Below, in pieces: positions 17,163 to 25,714 of a stretch of DNA of 64,000 nucleotides (position 1 is its first letter; the number at the start of each line of letters is the position of its first letter). Location: the NCBI RefSeq assembly GCF_000337795.1, contig NZ_AOLP01000008.1, positions 310,001-374,000 of the forward strand, read 5' to 3'. Both the position numbers and the translations under genes were made by a program. The notes under the pieces were generated by a model. It did no database searches. It saw only the letters and a program-made list of their open reading frames with translations, and was not told the DNA's origin. Source of the stretch: Haloferax denitrificans ATCC 35960 (GTDB taxonomy: Archaea; Halobacteriota; Halobacteria; Halobacteriales; Haloferacaceae).

Positions 17163-18346
17163 CCGTCCACCTCCACGGTCAGCTCCTCGGGTTGAATCTC
17201 GTTTATCGCGAACTCCTCCAACCGGCGGTGCTCGGCCTCCGTGCGGCGGCCGTTCGCCACCTCGACGAGCGTCTCGAAGATGCGGGCACCGACCGAGTCT
17301 ATCGACTCGCCGTCGAACACCGTCCCCGCGTTCACGTCGATGTTGTTCGACATCCGGTCCCACGTCTTGGGGTTTCCGGTCACCTTGATGACGGGCGCGA
17401 GCGGGTTTCCGGTCGTGCTTCCCCGACCGGTCGTGAACGCGACGACCTGCGCCCCGCCAGCGACCTTCCCGACGACGCTCTCGACGTCGTACCCCGGCGT
17501 GTCCATGAGGACGAGCCCGCCGTTCGTCGGCAGTTCGTCGCCGTAGTCGACGATGCCGCGAATCGGCGTCGTCCCCCCTTTGGAGATGGCTCCGAGGCTC
17601 TTTTCTTCGATAGTGGTGAGTCCGCCCTCCTGATTTCCGGGCGTCGGCTGTGCACCGCGGAGGTCGACGCCCATCAACTCGGCCATCCCCTCGCGCGCCT
17701 CGACACGTTCGAGGATGCGCTCCCGCGTCTCCTCGGAGACGCATCGGTCGGCGAGGATGTGCTCCGCGCCGATGAACTCCGGCGTCTCGCTGAACGAGGC
17801 GGTCCCGCCCGCCTCGACGAGGCGGTCGCACGCGGCGCCGACGGCGGGGTTGGCGGCGATTCCGCTCGTCGCGTCGCTCCCGCCGCATTCGACCCCGAAG
17901 ACGAGTTCGGAGACGTCGGCGTCTTCGCGCCTCGCGCGGTCCGCTTCCGCTTTCAGTCGGTCGAGGCGGTCCGCGCCTTCCGAAAGCGCGTTCGCGGTTC
18001 CGCCGGACTCTCTGATGGTGAGCGTCTCCGTCGCCTTGCCCGTGGCCGCGATGTCGTCCGCAACCGTTTCGGCGTCGATGTCTTCGGTCCCGAGTTCGAC
18101 GACGAGCGCCGCGCCGACGTTCGGGTTTCGACCGGTTCCGACGAGGACGCGCTCGGTCTGTCGCCGTGCCGGGTCGGGCTGGCTCGTTCCGAGTTGGTGC
18201 GGCGTCGCCCGTGCCCACGCCCCCGCCTCGTCTGCGACCGCGGAAGCGACCGAAGACGCCGCGACTGACGTTGGGATGACGGCGACGTGATTTCGGACAC
18301 CGACCCGGCCGTTCGACCGTCGGTATCCTTCGAACGAATGTCCCAT
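17159..18346 (-). CDS. UxaA/GarD-type dehydratase large subunit
   Basis: A 395-residue UxaA C-terminal family protein, the catalytic part of altronate, galactarate or sulfolactate-type dehydratases/lyases. Motifs: GYRRSNGRVGVRNHVAVIPT at the start, GTGRNPNVGAALVVELGTE, FGVECGGSDATSGIAANP with the conserved Cys, and TTGRGSTTGNPLAPVIKVTG near the end. Such enzymes convert an aldonate or aldarate to a 2-keto-3-deoxy acid using iron. It is first in the operon with the SAF subunit and a second large subunit. An in-frame GTG at 18352 is an alternative start. The HpcH/HpaI aldolase at 35829 could cleave a galactarate-type product. Confidence 0.92.
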   Translation of the reverse strand: MGHSFEGYRRSNGRVGVRNHVAVIPTSVAASSVASAVADEAGAWARATPHQLGTSQPDPARRQTERVLVGTGRNPNVGAALVVELGTEDIDAETVADDIAATGKATETLTIRESGGTANALSEGADRLDRLKAEADRARREDADVSELVFGVECGGSDATSGIAANPAVGAACDRLVEAGGTASFSETPEFIGAEHILADRCVSEETRERILERVEAREGMAELMGVDLRGAQPTPGNQEGGLTTIEEKSLGAISKGGTTPIRGIVDYGDELPTNGGLVLMDTPGYDVESVVGKVAGGAQVVAFTTGRGSTTGNPLAPVIKVTGNPKTWDRMSNNIDVNAGTVFDGESIDSVGARIFETLVEVANGRRTEAEHRRLEEFAINEIQPEELTVEVDG

Positions 18347-18430
18347 GTTCACAGTTCATGGCAAGTACCGTGTTAGTCTTTTCGCCGATGGGGGTGGGAT
18401 TTTAGTAGTAGTCTTTCCGTCTCCCCGTAT

Positions 18431-19720
18431 ATGCTTTCGTCCGGACTCGTCATCGCAGACGACCTCACCGGGGCGACGGACACGGGCCACGAGTTCGCCG
18501 CTCGCGGGCTCCGAACGCTCGTCTCGGCGTCGACCGCGCCGTCGGACACGCCGAGTGCCGACACGGACGTCCGGGTCGTCGATACGGACAGTCGATACGC
18601 CGACCCGTCGAGCGCGGCGGCGGCAGTCCACGACGTCGTCGGAACCGACGACCACTCGTTCGTCTACAAGAAGGTCGATTCGACGCTCAGGGGGAACCTC
18701 GTGGGAGAGACCGACGCCGTCCTCGACGCGACGGCGGCCGACCTCGCGCTCGTCGCACCCGCCTCCCCGAGAAACGGGCGGACGACCGTCGAGGGCTACC
18801 ATCTCGTCGACGGCGTCCCGGTCGCGGAGACCGCCGCCGGCAACGACCCGGACAAGCCCGTCGAGACGTCGCACCTCCCCACGCGGTACGCCGCGTCGTC
18901 CTACTCCGTCTCTCGTCTGCCGGTGAACCGCGTGGCAACGGGGCCGGCGGCCGTCGCGGACGCGTTACGGGAACAGGCTCGGACGGGTCGCGGAATCGTC
19001 GTCGCCGACGCGTCGCACGAACGGCATCTCGAAGCCCTCGCTGACGGCGCGGCGCGCTCGGGGTTGAACGTCGTCTACGTCGGGAGCGCGGGGCTCGCGA
19101 GGTACGTCGAGACGCCGCCCCCCCGCGGTGCCGGGCCGGCGTCGGTCCCCACGCGAGACCGAACGGTCCTGTGTGTCGTCGGGAGCACGAACCCGACCAC
19201 GCTCGACCAACTCGACGCACTCCCCGCGGAGTCGGTCGTCTCGCTGGACCTCGATGCGGCCGTTGAAGACCCGGCCGGTGCGAGTGCCGAGGCCGCGGCG
19301 GCCTGTTCGTCACGCCTCGCGGACCGCGGCGTCGCGGTGCTGGTCTCCGCGCCTGACGAAGACGCCCCGCGCCGCGCGCTCGACGCGGGCCGACGGCTCG
19401 GCATCGACGACCAGACGGTCCGCGCTCGGGTGGCCGAGACGCTGGGTTCGACCGTCGAACGGCTCTGGGTCGGGGGAGCCCCGGCACCGGAGTCGGTGTT
19501 CGTGACCGGCGGTGCGGTCGCCGCCGACGTCTTCGAATCGCTGGACGCGGCCGGCGTGGTCCTCTCCGGGACGGCCGTCGAGGAGGGCATTCCGCTCGGC
19601 CGTCTGTCTGGCGGCGTCGCCGACGGCACCCCGGTCGTGACGAAGGCCGGCGCGTTCGGGACTCCCGGGGCAATACGTAAGTGCATCGCCCGTTTGGGTG
19701 GGGACGATGCGTACGAGTAA
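18431..19720 (+). CDS. Four-carbon acid sugar kinase (DUF1537 family)
   Basis: A 429-residue kinase of the OtnK/DtnK (DUF1537) family, which phosphorylates threonate, erythronate or a 3-oxo form of them. The N-terminal domain shows IADDLTGATDTGHEFA and VYKKVDSTLRGN, the signature of the sugar-acid binding half. The C-terminal nucleotide domain includes FVTGGAVAADVFESLDAAG and the last TKAGAFGTPGAIRKCI. It overlaps the PdxA2-like gene by 14 nt. In the bacterial D-threonate pathway DtnK and PdxA2 together make DHAP and CO2, and this pair fits that logic. Promoter: an AT-containing stretch before ATG 18431. Stereochemistry of the substrate cannot be told. Confidence 0.9.
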   Translation: MLSSGLVIADDLTGATDTGHEFAARGLRTLVSASTAPSDTPSADTDVRVVDTDSRYADPSSAAAAVHDVVGTDDHSFVYKKVDSTLRGNLVGETDAVLDATAADLALVAPASPRNGRTTVEGYHLVDGVPVAETAAGNDPDKPVETSHLPTRYAASSYSVSRLPVNRVATGPAAVADALREQARTGRGIVVADASHERHLEALADGAARSGLNVVYVGSAGLARYVETPPPRGAGPASVPTRDRTVLCVVGSTNPTTLDQLDALPAESVVSLDLDAAVEDPAGASAEAAAACSSRLADRGVAVLVSAPDEDAPRRALDAGRRLGIDDQTVRARVAETLGSTVERLWVGGAPAPESVFVTGGAVAADVFESLDAAGVVLSGTAVEEGIPLGRLSGGVADGTPVVTKAGAFGTPGAIRKCIARLGGDDAYE

Positions 19721-20708
19721 ACCCCTGATTGCCGTGACGATGGGCGACCCCGCGGGTATCGGTTCGGAAGTCGCCGTCAAGGCGTTCCCGTCCGTGACGG
19801 AGTTCGCTCGCGTGGTCGTCGTCGGCGACCTCGGCGTGATGCGACGCGCGGCGGACGCCTGCGGCGCGGAGTTCGAGATGCGCGCGGTCGATTCCGTCGA
19901 CGCCGTCGACGACGACCCGACCACGCTGTCTGTCCTCGATTGCGACAACGTCGACGACCTCGTCCACGGCGAACTCCGCGAGGAATACGGTGCCGCGAGT
20001 CTCGAATACGTCGAACGCGCCATCGACCTCGCGGTCGAAGGGGAGATAGACGCAATCGTCACCGCCCCCATCAACAAGCAGGCGACGCGGATGGCGGGAA
20101 GCGAACACGCGGGTCATACCGGGCTCCTCGCCGCGCGGACCGGCACGGAGAACTTCTCGATGATGCTCATCGAAGACGACCTGCGCGTGACCCACGTCAG
20201 CACGCACGTCCCACTCCGCGAGGCGTGCGAACTCGTGACGACCGAGAACGTCCTCGAAACCGTCCGCGTGACCGACGACGCGCTGAGGCAACTCGGCATC
20301 GACGACCCCAGCGTCGCCGTCGCCGGGCTGAACCCCCACGCCGGCGACGGCGGCCTCCTCGGCGACGAGGACGACGACGAAATCGCGCCCGCAGTCGAGC
20401 GTGCCGTCGCAGACGGCATCGACGCGACCGGACCGATAAGCCCCGACACCGTCTACGTCCGCGCCGCCCGAGGCGAGTTCGACTGCGTCGTCTCGATGTA
20501 TCACGACCAGGGTCACATCCCGCTGAAGATGCTCGGCTTCGACGCGGCGGGGGGCGTAAGCGGCGTCAACATGACTATCGGGCTCCCCATCGTCCGAACG
20601 AGCGTGGACCACGGGACCGCCTTCGACATCGCGGGGGAGGGAATCGCAAGCGAGACGAGTATGGTCGATGCGATTCGGGTGGCCGCCGACGTCAGCCGTC
20701 ACCGCTGA
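19707..20708 (+). CDS. pdxA2: PdxA2-like 4-phosphothreonate/erythronate dehydrogenase
   Basis: A 333-residue PdxA-family enzyme, NAD-dependent and metal-using. Standard PdxA oxidises 4-phosphohydroxy-L-threonine in vitamin B6 synthesis. PdxA2 relatives oxidise 4-phospho-D-threonate or -erythronate, which then decarboxylates to DHAP. Visible: VTMGDPAGIGSEVAVKA, TAPINKQATRMAGSEHAGHTG (metal His), VSTHVPLREAC, GLNPHAGDGG and VSMYHDQGHIPLKMLGF. Archaea make pyridoxal phosphate by the DXP-independent PdxS/PdxT route, so a catabolic role is favoured. The ATG at 19707 lies within the end of the DUF1537 kinase gene, so the two are co-translated. A GTG at 19698 is a less likely start. Confidence 0.9.
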   Translation: MRTSKPLIAVTMGDPAGIGSEVAVKAFPSVTEFARVVVVGDLGVMRRAADACGAEFEMRAVDSVDAVDDDPTTLSVLDCDNVDDLVHGELREEYGAASLEYVERAIDLAVEGEIDAIVTAPINKQATRMAGSEHAGHTGLLAARTGTENFSMMLIEDDLRVTHVSTHVPLREACELVTTENVLETVRVTDDALRQLGIDDPSVAVAGLNPHAGDGGLLGDEDDDEIAPAVERAVADGIDATGPISPDTVYVRAARGEFDCVVSMYHDQGHIPLKMLGFDAAGGVSGVNMTIGLPIVRTSVDHGTAFDIAGEGIASETSMVDAIRVAADVSRHR

Positions 20709-20761
20709 TATCGACGACGGCGACGGCGACGGCGACGACGACGAACCTGCCGAACCGATGC

Positions 20762-21859
20762 TCACCACGACGTGATTTCGACGTCGCGCAGGGGTCGTTC
20801 GAGGGGAACGCTCACTTGCCCGCCCGTGTACTCGGAGACGTACAGCGCGACGATAATCTCCAGCGACCGCGTCGCCTCCTCGCCCGTCGATGGGTTCTCC
20901 GCGTCGCCGCGGAGCATCGCCTCGATGTGTCTCGCCGCGTTCGGGAACGCGTTGCGGTAGTCTTCGTCCCACGTCCACGCACCGTCGATACCGGGGAGGT
21001 CGGTCTCGACGTGCTCCCCGTCTTCGAGGCGCCAGTACCGCCACTCCCCGTCGTCGTTGTTCATGTACAGTTTCCCCTCGGTGCCGATGAACTGGAGCGT
21101 CATCGACGAAATCTCGCGCGGGATGGTACAGTCGACGGTGACGAACGTGTCGTCGTCCATGACGACGAACCCCCCACCGCCGGCGTCGTCGACCTCGGCC
21201 GCCGCGTCGAGCGAGTCGACGGCTTCGTTCTCCCCGTTGATGTAGCCGGCGACCCGGTCGGCACGGGCGTCGAGCAGGTAGACCAGCGTGTCGAGGAGGT
21301 GGGTGGAGTTACGCATGAGCTCCATACGGAACTGCGTCGCCACCGAGCGAACGTCGCCGAGAAGCCCGTCTTCGACGAGGTGGTCGCGGAGGCGACGCAG
21401 TTTGTCGGTGAACCGAAACGAGTGGTTCACGACGAGCTCTGTGTCCGTCTCGTCGCAGACGGCGACCATCTCCTCCGCGTCGGAGACGGCGGAAGCAATC
21501 GGTTTCTCACACCAGATGACGTCAGGGTCGGCCGCCGAGCGGGCCGCGTCGATGACGTGGTCGGCGTGGAGGTACGAGGGCGTACAGACCGAGACGACGT
21601 CGAGGTCTTCGTTCGCCAGCATGGCTTCGTGACCGATGTACCGCCCCGCTTCGGGGATGTCCCACGCCTCGCCGAAGCGGTCGAGTTTCGTCTCGTCGAC
21701 GTCGGCCACCGCGACGAGTTCGATGTCCTCGGTCTCGTCGTACCCCCCGGCGTGGCTCGCACGCACCTTCGCCTTCCCGATTTGCGACTCGTCGTGCATC
21801 CCGAGGATTCCCATGCCAGCGATGCCTCCCGTTCCGATGATTCCGGCCCTGTAGGTCAT
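20762..21859 (-). CDS. Gfo/Idh/MocA-family oxidoreductase
   Basis: A 365-residue NAD(P)-dependent sugar oxidoreductase. The Rossmann start GIIGTGGIAGMGILGMHD, VAVADVDETK, VCTPSYLHADH, the WCEKPIA catalytic Lys, and MRNSTHLLDTLVYLLDA with the second-domain His are present. The GMGILGMHDESQIG insertion after the glycine loop is a little unusual. Enzymes of this family oxidise or reduce inositols, glucose, glucuronides, or open sugar-acid derivatives in the cytoplasm. It starts 2 nt after the second enolase-superfamily gene stops, so they form a two-gene operon. Convergent to pdxA2 with a 53-nt gap containing a short gacggc repeat. Confidence 0.92.
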   Translation of the reverse strand: MTYRAGIIGTGGIAGMGILGMHDESQIGKAKVRASHAGGYDETEDIELVAVADVDETKLDRFGEAWDIPEAGRYIGHEAMLANEDLDVVSVCTPSYLHADHVIDAARSAADPDVIWCEKPIASAVSDAEEMVAVCDETDTELVVNHSFRFTDKLRRLRDHLVEDGLLGDVRSVATQFRMELMRNSTHLLDTLVYLLDARADRVAGYINGENEAVDSLDAAAEVDDAGGGGFVVMDDDTFVTVDCTIPREISSMTLQFIGTEGKLYMNNDDGEWRYWRLEDGEHVETDLPGIDGAWTWDEDYRNAFPNAARHIEAMLRGDAENPSTGEEATRSLEIIVALYVSEYTGGQVSVPLERPLRDVEITSW

Positions 21860-21861
21860 GA

Positions 21862-23037
21862 TTACTCGTAGCTGTGGACACTGCCGGTCGCGTTCGCTTC
21901 GACGTACTCCCAGTCGTAGTCGACGCCGAGGCCCGGCCCGTCCGGGACGGGAACGGTCCCGCGTTCGTCGATGGTATCGAACATATCCGAGTAGTCACCG
22001 CGGTAGACAGGGGGCTGGGTGTTGTTTGCGAGCGGGTGGACGAGCGCGAGTTCGTAGTAGTTCGCGTTCCGGGCGGCCGCCATGCAGTGTCTCTGCGCGG
22101 GGCCGGGCGCGTGGAACTCCACGTCGAGGCCGAAGCCCTCGGCGACGCGGACGATTTTCATCGCGCCGGTGATACCGCCGTCGTACTCGGGGTCCGCGCG
22201 GACGAAGTCGGTCGCCCCGCTGGCGACGAAGTCGGTGTGCGGTTCGAGCCCGCGGACGTGCTCGGTCTGGAGGAGCGGCGTGTCGATGAGTTCGCGGAGC
22301 TTCTGGTGGCCGTGCTGAGAGATGCCGCCGTCCCGATAGGGGTCTTCGAGCCAGAGGTAGTCGTACTCGTCGCACGCGCGACCGACTTTCAACGCGTCGG
22401 CGAACGTCGCCAGTTCGCACGCGGGGTCGACCATCAGGTCCATCTCGTCGCCGACGCGTTCGCCCACCGCCCGGACCGTCTCGACCTCTCGGCGCACGTC
22501 TCGCGCGTCGTCGCCCCCGCCCCAGCCGTGAATCTTGAACCCGGGGAACCCGGCGTCGCGACACTCCTCGGCGAAGTCGGCGTAGGCCTCGGGGGAGTCG
22601 AGACCGCCAGCATCGTCGCCGTGATACGTCGACGCGTACGTGGGAAGCCGCGTTCGGTACGTCCCGAGGAGTTCGTGGATTGGCGCGTCGTAGTACTTCC
22701 CGGCGAAGTCCCACAGCGCGATGTCGACCGGGCCGATTCCCATCCGGTCGTACTTCCGGAGCGCCCGCTTTATCTCGCTCCAGTGGCGCTCTCGTTCGAG
22801 GGGGTTCTTCCCGACGAGGTAGTCCGCGAACGTGTTAATCTGCGCCGCGCCCGGCGAGTTCCCACCGATGTACTCTCCGGTGATTCCCTCGTCGGTGTGA
22901 ATCTGCAACGCGAACAGTTTCCGCTCGGTCGTCTCTCCGGGGTCGTAGACGAGATTGAACCCGTGTCCGTCCGTCCCGACGTCGTCGAGCGTGTAACTGA
23001 ACTCTGTCGACTCTATCTTCGTGATAGTCGGTGCCAT
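21862..23037 (-). CDS. Enolase-superfamily enzyme, second copy
   Basis: A 391-residue mandelate racemase/muconate lactonising type enzyme. Candidate active-site residues are the Lys and His of FKIHGWGGG, the metal Asp of LMVDPACEL, Glu of WLEDPYRDGG, Glu of QTEHVRG, and His in EFHAPGPAQRH. The K-x-H pattern differs from the K-x-D of the copy at 5018, so the two probably act on different diastereomers or even different reactions (dehydration versus epimerisation or cycloisomerisation). ATG 23037 is supported by a TATA-like catttatta (plus 23061-23070). First gene of an operon with the Gfo/Idh/MocA oxidoreductase. Confidence 0.9.
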   Translation of the reverse strand: MAPTITKIESTEFSYTLDDVGTDGHGFNLVYDPGETTERKLFALQIHTDEGITGEYIGGNSPGAAQINTFADYLVGKNPLERERHWSEIKRALRKYDRMGIGPVDIALWDFAGKYYDAPIHELLGTYRTRLPTYASTYHGDDAGGLDSPEAYADFAEECRDAGFPGFKIHGWGGGDDARDVRREVETVRAVGERVGDEMDLMVDPACELATFADALKVGRACDEYDYLWLEDPYRDGGISQHGHQKLRELIDTPLLQTEHVRGLEPHTDFVASGATDFVRADPEYDGGITGAMKIVRVAEGFGLDVEFHAPGPAQRHCMAAARNANYYELALVHPLANNTQPPVYRGDYSDMFDTIDERGTVPVPDGPGLGVDYDWEYVEANATGSVHSYE

Positions 23038-23393
23038 ACGTCGGCTCACACAGGGGCTCCTAATAAATGCTCTCACGCCACCGGCACCCGGTCTCCCGAA
23101 ATGCACCGTGCGTTCGCCTTCTGAGAGAAGCGACGCTCGAACCGCACGACCTCGGTGAGCCGTCGACACCGGTCGGCGGTCGATGACCGCCCCCGCGACC
23201 GCGGAATCAGATGGTCCCAGCGCCCGCCCTGTCGAATCCGTCTCACGGTCCTCGTTTACTATCGTCGCACAGAATCACGATTCGTTCTTCTGAGGCGGTT
23301 CTACGTGGCTTGAGCGGTGTTTCAAAAATCTCTTTACAGTTCTATGGGTGTAATCTATGATTCGGAGACAATTATTGCGACAGCAGTTCAAGT

Positions 23394-23442
23394 CCATGAA
23401 CGATTGTACTGTGTGTCGTGAGTTTATAATCATAGTTCATGG
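23394..23442. repeat. Inverted repeat with interrupted stem
   Basis: CCATGAAC at 23394-23401 pairs with GTTCATGG at 23435-23442. Next to the loop GATT and AATC can extend the stem across a three-base bulge. A TATA-like tttataat lies in the loop. It could be an operator or a hairpin of a small RNA. Confidence 0.5.
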
Positions 23443-23944
23443 TCGAGGCGCGAAGAAACCCACTGAACGTACACATATTTTGGTCTCGCAATCGGCGCGT
23501 CGCCGTCAATCTCACTCAGACGTCGACGATTCTCACGTTCACCATGGATAAACGGCCGTTGGCAGGACCGATGAAGACGGTTCCGTGGAGGCGACTCCGA
23601 ATCGCCGTTCGACCGCGTCCAACGCGTCTTTTCGAGTAACGACTAGCGGAGCCGTCCGGCGGTTTTCGACGGGCCGTCGACTGACCGAATCAACGACGTT
23701 CGATTCCACGGCCGCCCCCTGTTCGATACTGTCGCACGAATTTCGCGAACGGGTATGGGTGCGGATTTGACTCCGTGTGGTGCCCGCCGTTTCGTCAACC
23801 GGGTCCTCTAGAAGGACGGCGGGTGGTGCGGGAGATTCTCGCGTTTCCGACGCCGACGAACCGGACAGCGTGTGGTCTCGCCCCCCTCGACTCACCTCTC
23901 GGTCACTTGGTTGTCGAGGTGAGAGCCGGAGAACAGGACATAGA

Positions 23945-23952
23945 TTTATATA
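23945..23952 (+). promoter_or_regulatory. TATA box of the chaperonin homologue
   Basis: TTTATATA lies 22 nt before the ATG at 23975, the spacing expected of a leaderless haloarchaeal transcript. It supports that start over the longer open frame. Confidence 0.7.
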
Positions 23953-23974
23953 CTGTGGTACGTTGCGGCACACT

Positions 23975-25657
23975 ATGGCTCACGATACGAACGCGGAGAC
24001 GGGCGACTGGCTCGCCCGCGACGAGGCGGCACGAGCGTACGTCGTCGGGGCGACCCGTGCGGTCGAGTCTCTCCTCGCTTCGACCTACGGCCCCCGGGGG
24101 TCCACATCGCTCGTGCAGACGGTCGACGGGCAACAGGTGCCCGAGACCGTCGTGACGGCCGACGCGGGTCGACTCCTCGACGCAATCGAACGCGGTGACG
24201 GGTTCGTTCACCCGATTGCCGCGCTGTTCGTCGACGGACTCGACTCCGTCCGGCGCGGACTCCACGACGGGACCACGACCGCCGCACTCCTCGCCGCCGG
24301 CCTCGTCGACGAGGGCGCGCGACTCGCCGAAACGGGCCTTCACGAGGGCACGCTGACTGTCGGATACGCGATGGCGGCGAACCGTGCGGGCGAGGTGCTC
24401 GACGACCTCGCCCGCCCGATATCCCCCACCGACCGCGACCGCCTTCGCGAGGTCGCCGAGACGTCGATGACGACCGACCTCTCGCCGTCCCGTCGAGACG
24501 CGTACGCGGACGTCGTCTCGACGGCGGTCGCCGAACTCGCGGGGTCGACAGAGGGACAGTGGTTCGACACCGACGACGTCAGCGTGCGAACGCGCGCAGG
24601 TGACGGGGTCGAACTCGTCCGCGGTCACGTCATTCGGCGGCGACCGGGTGCACACGAGACGAGCGAGAAGAGCCGGCTCTCGTTCGACTGGACACCGTCA
24701 GTCGAGGGTGTTCTGTCGGACGCCAGAATCGCCGTCCTCGAACGCGACATCGATGTCGAAGCGACGGCGACAAACTTCGGAAGCGGCGGCGCGGCCGTCT
24801 CGCTCGGCTCTGCGGGGTCGGTGGCGGCCTACACGGCGGCGCGTACCGACGCGATAGACGACGTTGCGGCGAGCGTGGCCGACCTCGGTGTCGACGTGCT
24901 CGTCGTGCGCGCCGAACTCGACGATGCGGTCAAGACCGCGCTCGAATCGCGGGGCGTCGCGGTCGTCGACCGGGCGCAGTACCCGAAATCGGATATCCAC
25001 CGCGTCGCCCGTGCGACGGGCGCACAGGTCGTCGGCCACGTCTCCGACCTCGACGAGTCGAAGCTCGGCCGAGCGGGGCGCGTGACCGAGCGACGAGTCG
25101 GTGACGAGAAGTGGACGACCATCGGGGAGTGCGAGGGGTCGGTGTTCACCGTCGTCGTCGGGACGCCGACCGAACAGGGGCGGACGGCTCACGAGCGACT
25201 CGTCGAAGACGCCGTCGAGACGACGGCGATTGCGGCGCTGGACGGACAGGTCCTCCCGGGCGCTGGCGCGGCACCGCTCGCGGTCGCTCGGGACCTTCGA
25301 CGGTTCGCGGGCGGCGTCCGGGGGAAAGAGCAACTCGCAATCGAGGCGTTCGCCGACGTGTGCGAATCGCTCGTGCGGACGCTCGCCCGTAACGCCGGCT
25401 ACGACCCGCTCGAAGTCGTCGCGGCCGTTCGAACCGCACACGCCGACGCGGCGGCCGACCCGGCACCGGTCGGCCTCGACGTTACACGAGGTGAACCGGC
25501 CGACGCGTGGGAACTCGGCGTCGTCGAGCCTCGTCGAGTCTTCTCACAGGCGCTCGACAGCGCCGTGGCGACGTCGGAACAGCTCTCGACCATCGATGCC
25601 GTCGTCTCGCCCGGTCTCGATTTAGACGAACTCGACCCGCAGATAGAACACGACTAG
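23975..25657 (+). CDS. Divergent group II chaperonin (thermosome/TCP-1) homologue, ATPase residues kept
   Basis: A 560-residue member of the TCP-1/Cpn60 group II family, far from standard thermosome subunits. Nucleotide-site motifs are altered but the key aspartates remain: TYGPRG near residue 38, TADAGRLL with Asp63 in place of the NDGAT motif, HDGTTTAALLAAG with Asp98 in place of GDGTTT, and Asp412 in VEDAVETT, the hydrolysis position. GAGA replaces GGGA. The later GKEQLAIEAFADVCESL and NAGYDPLEVVAAVRTAH are family-typical. It converges on a second divergent chaperonin at 25715, 57 bp away. It may fold or assemble specific clients or form a mixed ring with that partner. Regular thermosome genes are expected elsewhere in the genome. 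Confidence 0.88.
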   Translation: MAHDTNAETGDWLARDEAARAYVVGATRAVESLLASTYGPRGSTSLVQTVDGQQVPETVVTADAGRLLDAIERGDGFVHPIAALFVDGLDSVRRGLHDGTTTAALLAAGLVDEGARLAETGLHEGTLTVGYAMAANRAGEVLDDLARPISPTDRDRLREVAETSMTTDLSPSRRDAYADVVSTAVAELAGSTEGQWFDTDDVSVRTRAGDGVELVRGHVIRRRPGAHETSEKSRLSFDWTPSVEGVLSDARIAVLERDIDVEATATNFGSGGAAVSLGSAGSVAAYTAARTDAIDDVAASVADLGVDVLVVRAELDDAVKTALESRGVAVVDRAQYPKSDIHRVARATGAQVVGHVSDLDESKLGRAGRVTERRVGDEKWTTIGECEGSVFTVVVGTPTEQGRTAHERLVEDAVETTAIAALDGQVLPGAGAAPLAVARDLRRFAGGVRGKEQLAIEAFADVCESLVRTLARNAGYDPLEVVAAVRTAHADAAADPAPVGLDVTRGEPADAWELGVVEPRRVFSQALDSAVATSEQLSTIDAVVSPGLDLDELDPQIEHD

Positions 25658-25714
25658 CTCGAACGCGATTTTCAAACCCCCGCAGAACAGAGATAGTGAC
25701 GACCGACCGTTCGG

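Larger units (their letters stand above)
23038..23974. other. Long intergenic region between divergent genes
   Basis: No gene is recognisable. The left end holds the promoter of the enolase-superfamily gene, and the right end that of the chaperonin homologue. The middle (about 23240-23560) is clearly AT-richer than its surroundings. It contains a GACAATTAT sequence (23367-23375) and an inverted repeat at 23394-23442. A small RNA or a regulatory hub is possible but not shown. Confidence 0.55.

Noticed and set aside
20708-20761. gacggc short tandem repeat between pdxA2 and the Gfo/Idh gene
   Set aside because: Only a few units, typical of GC-rich slippage; no evidence of function.
18687-21044. 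785-codon minus-strand open frame over the DUF1537 kinase and pdxA2 genes
   Set aside because: Arg/Pro-rich translation without domains; the plus-strand products are well conserved families.
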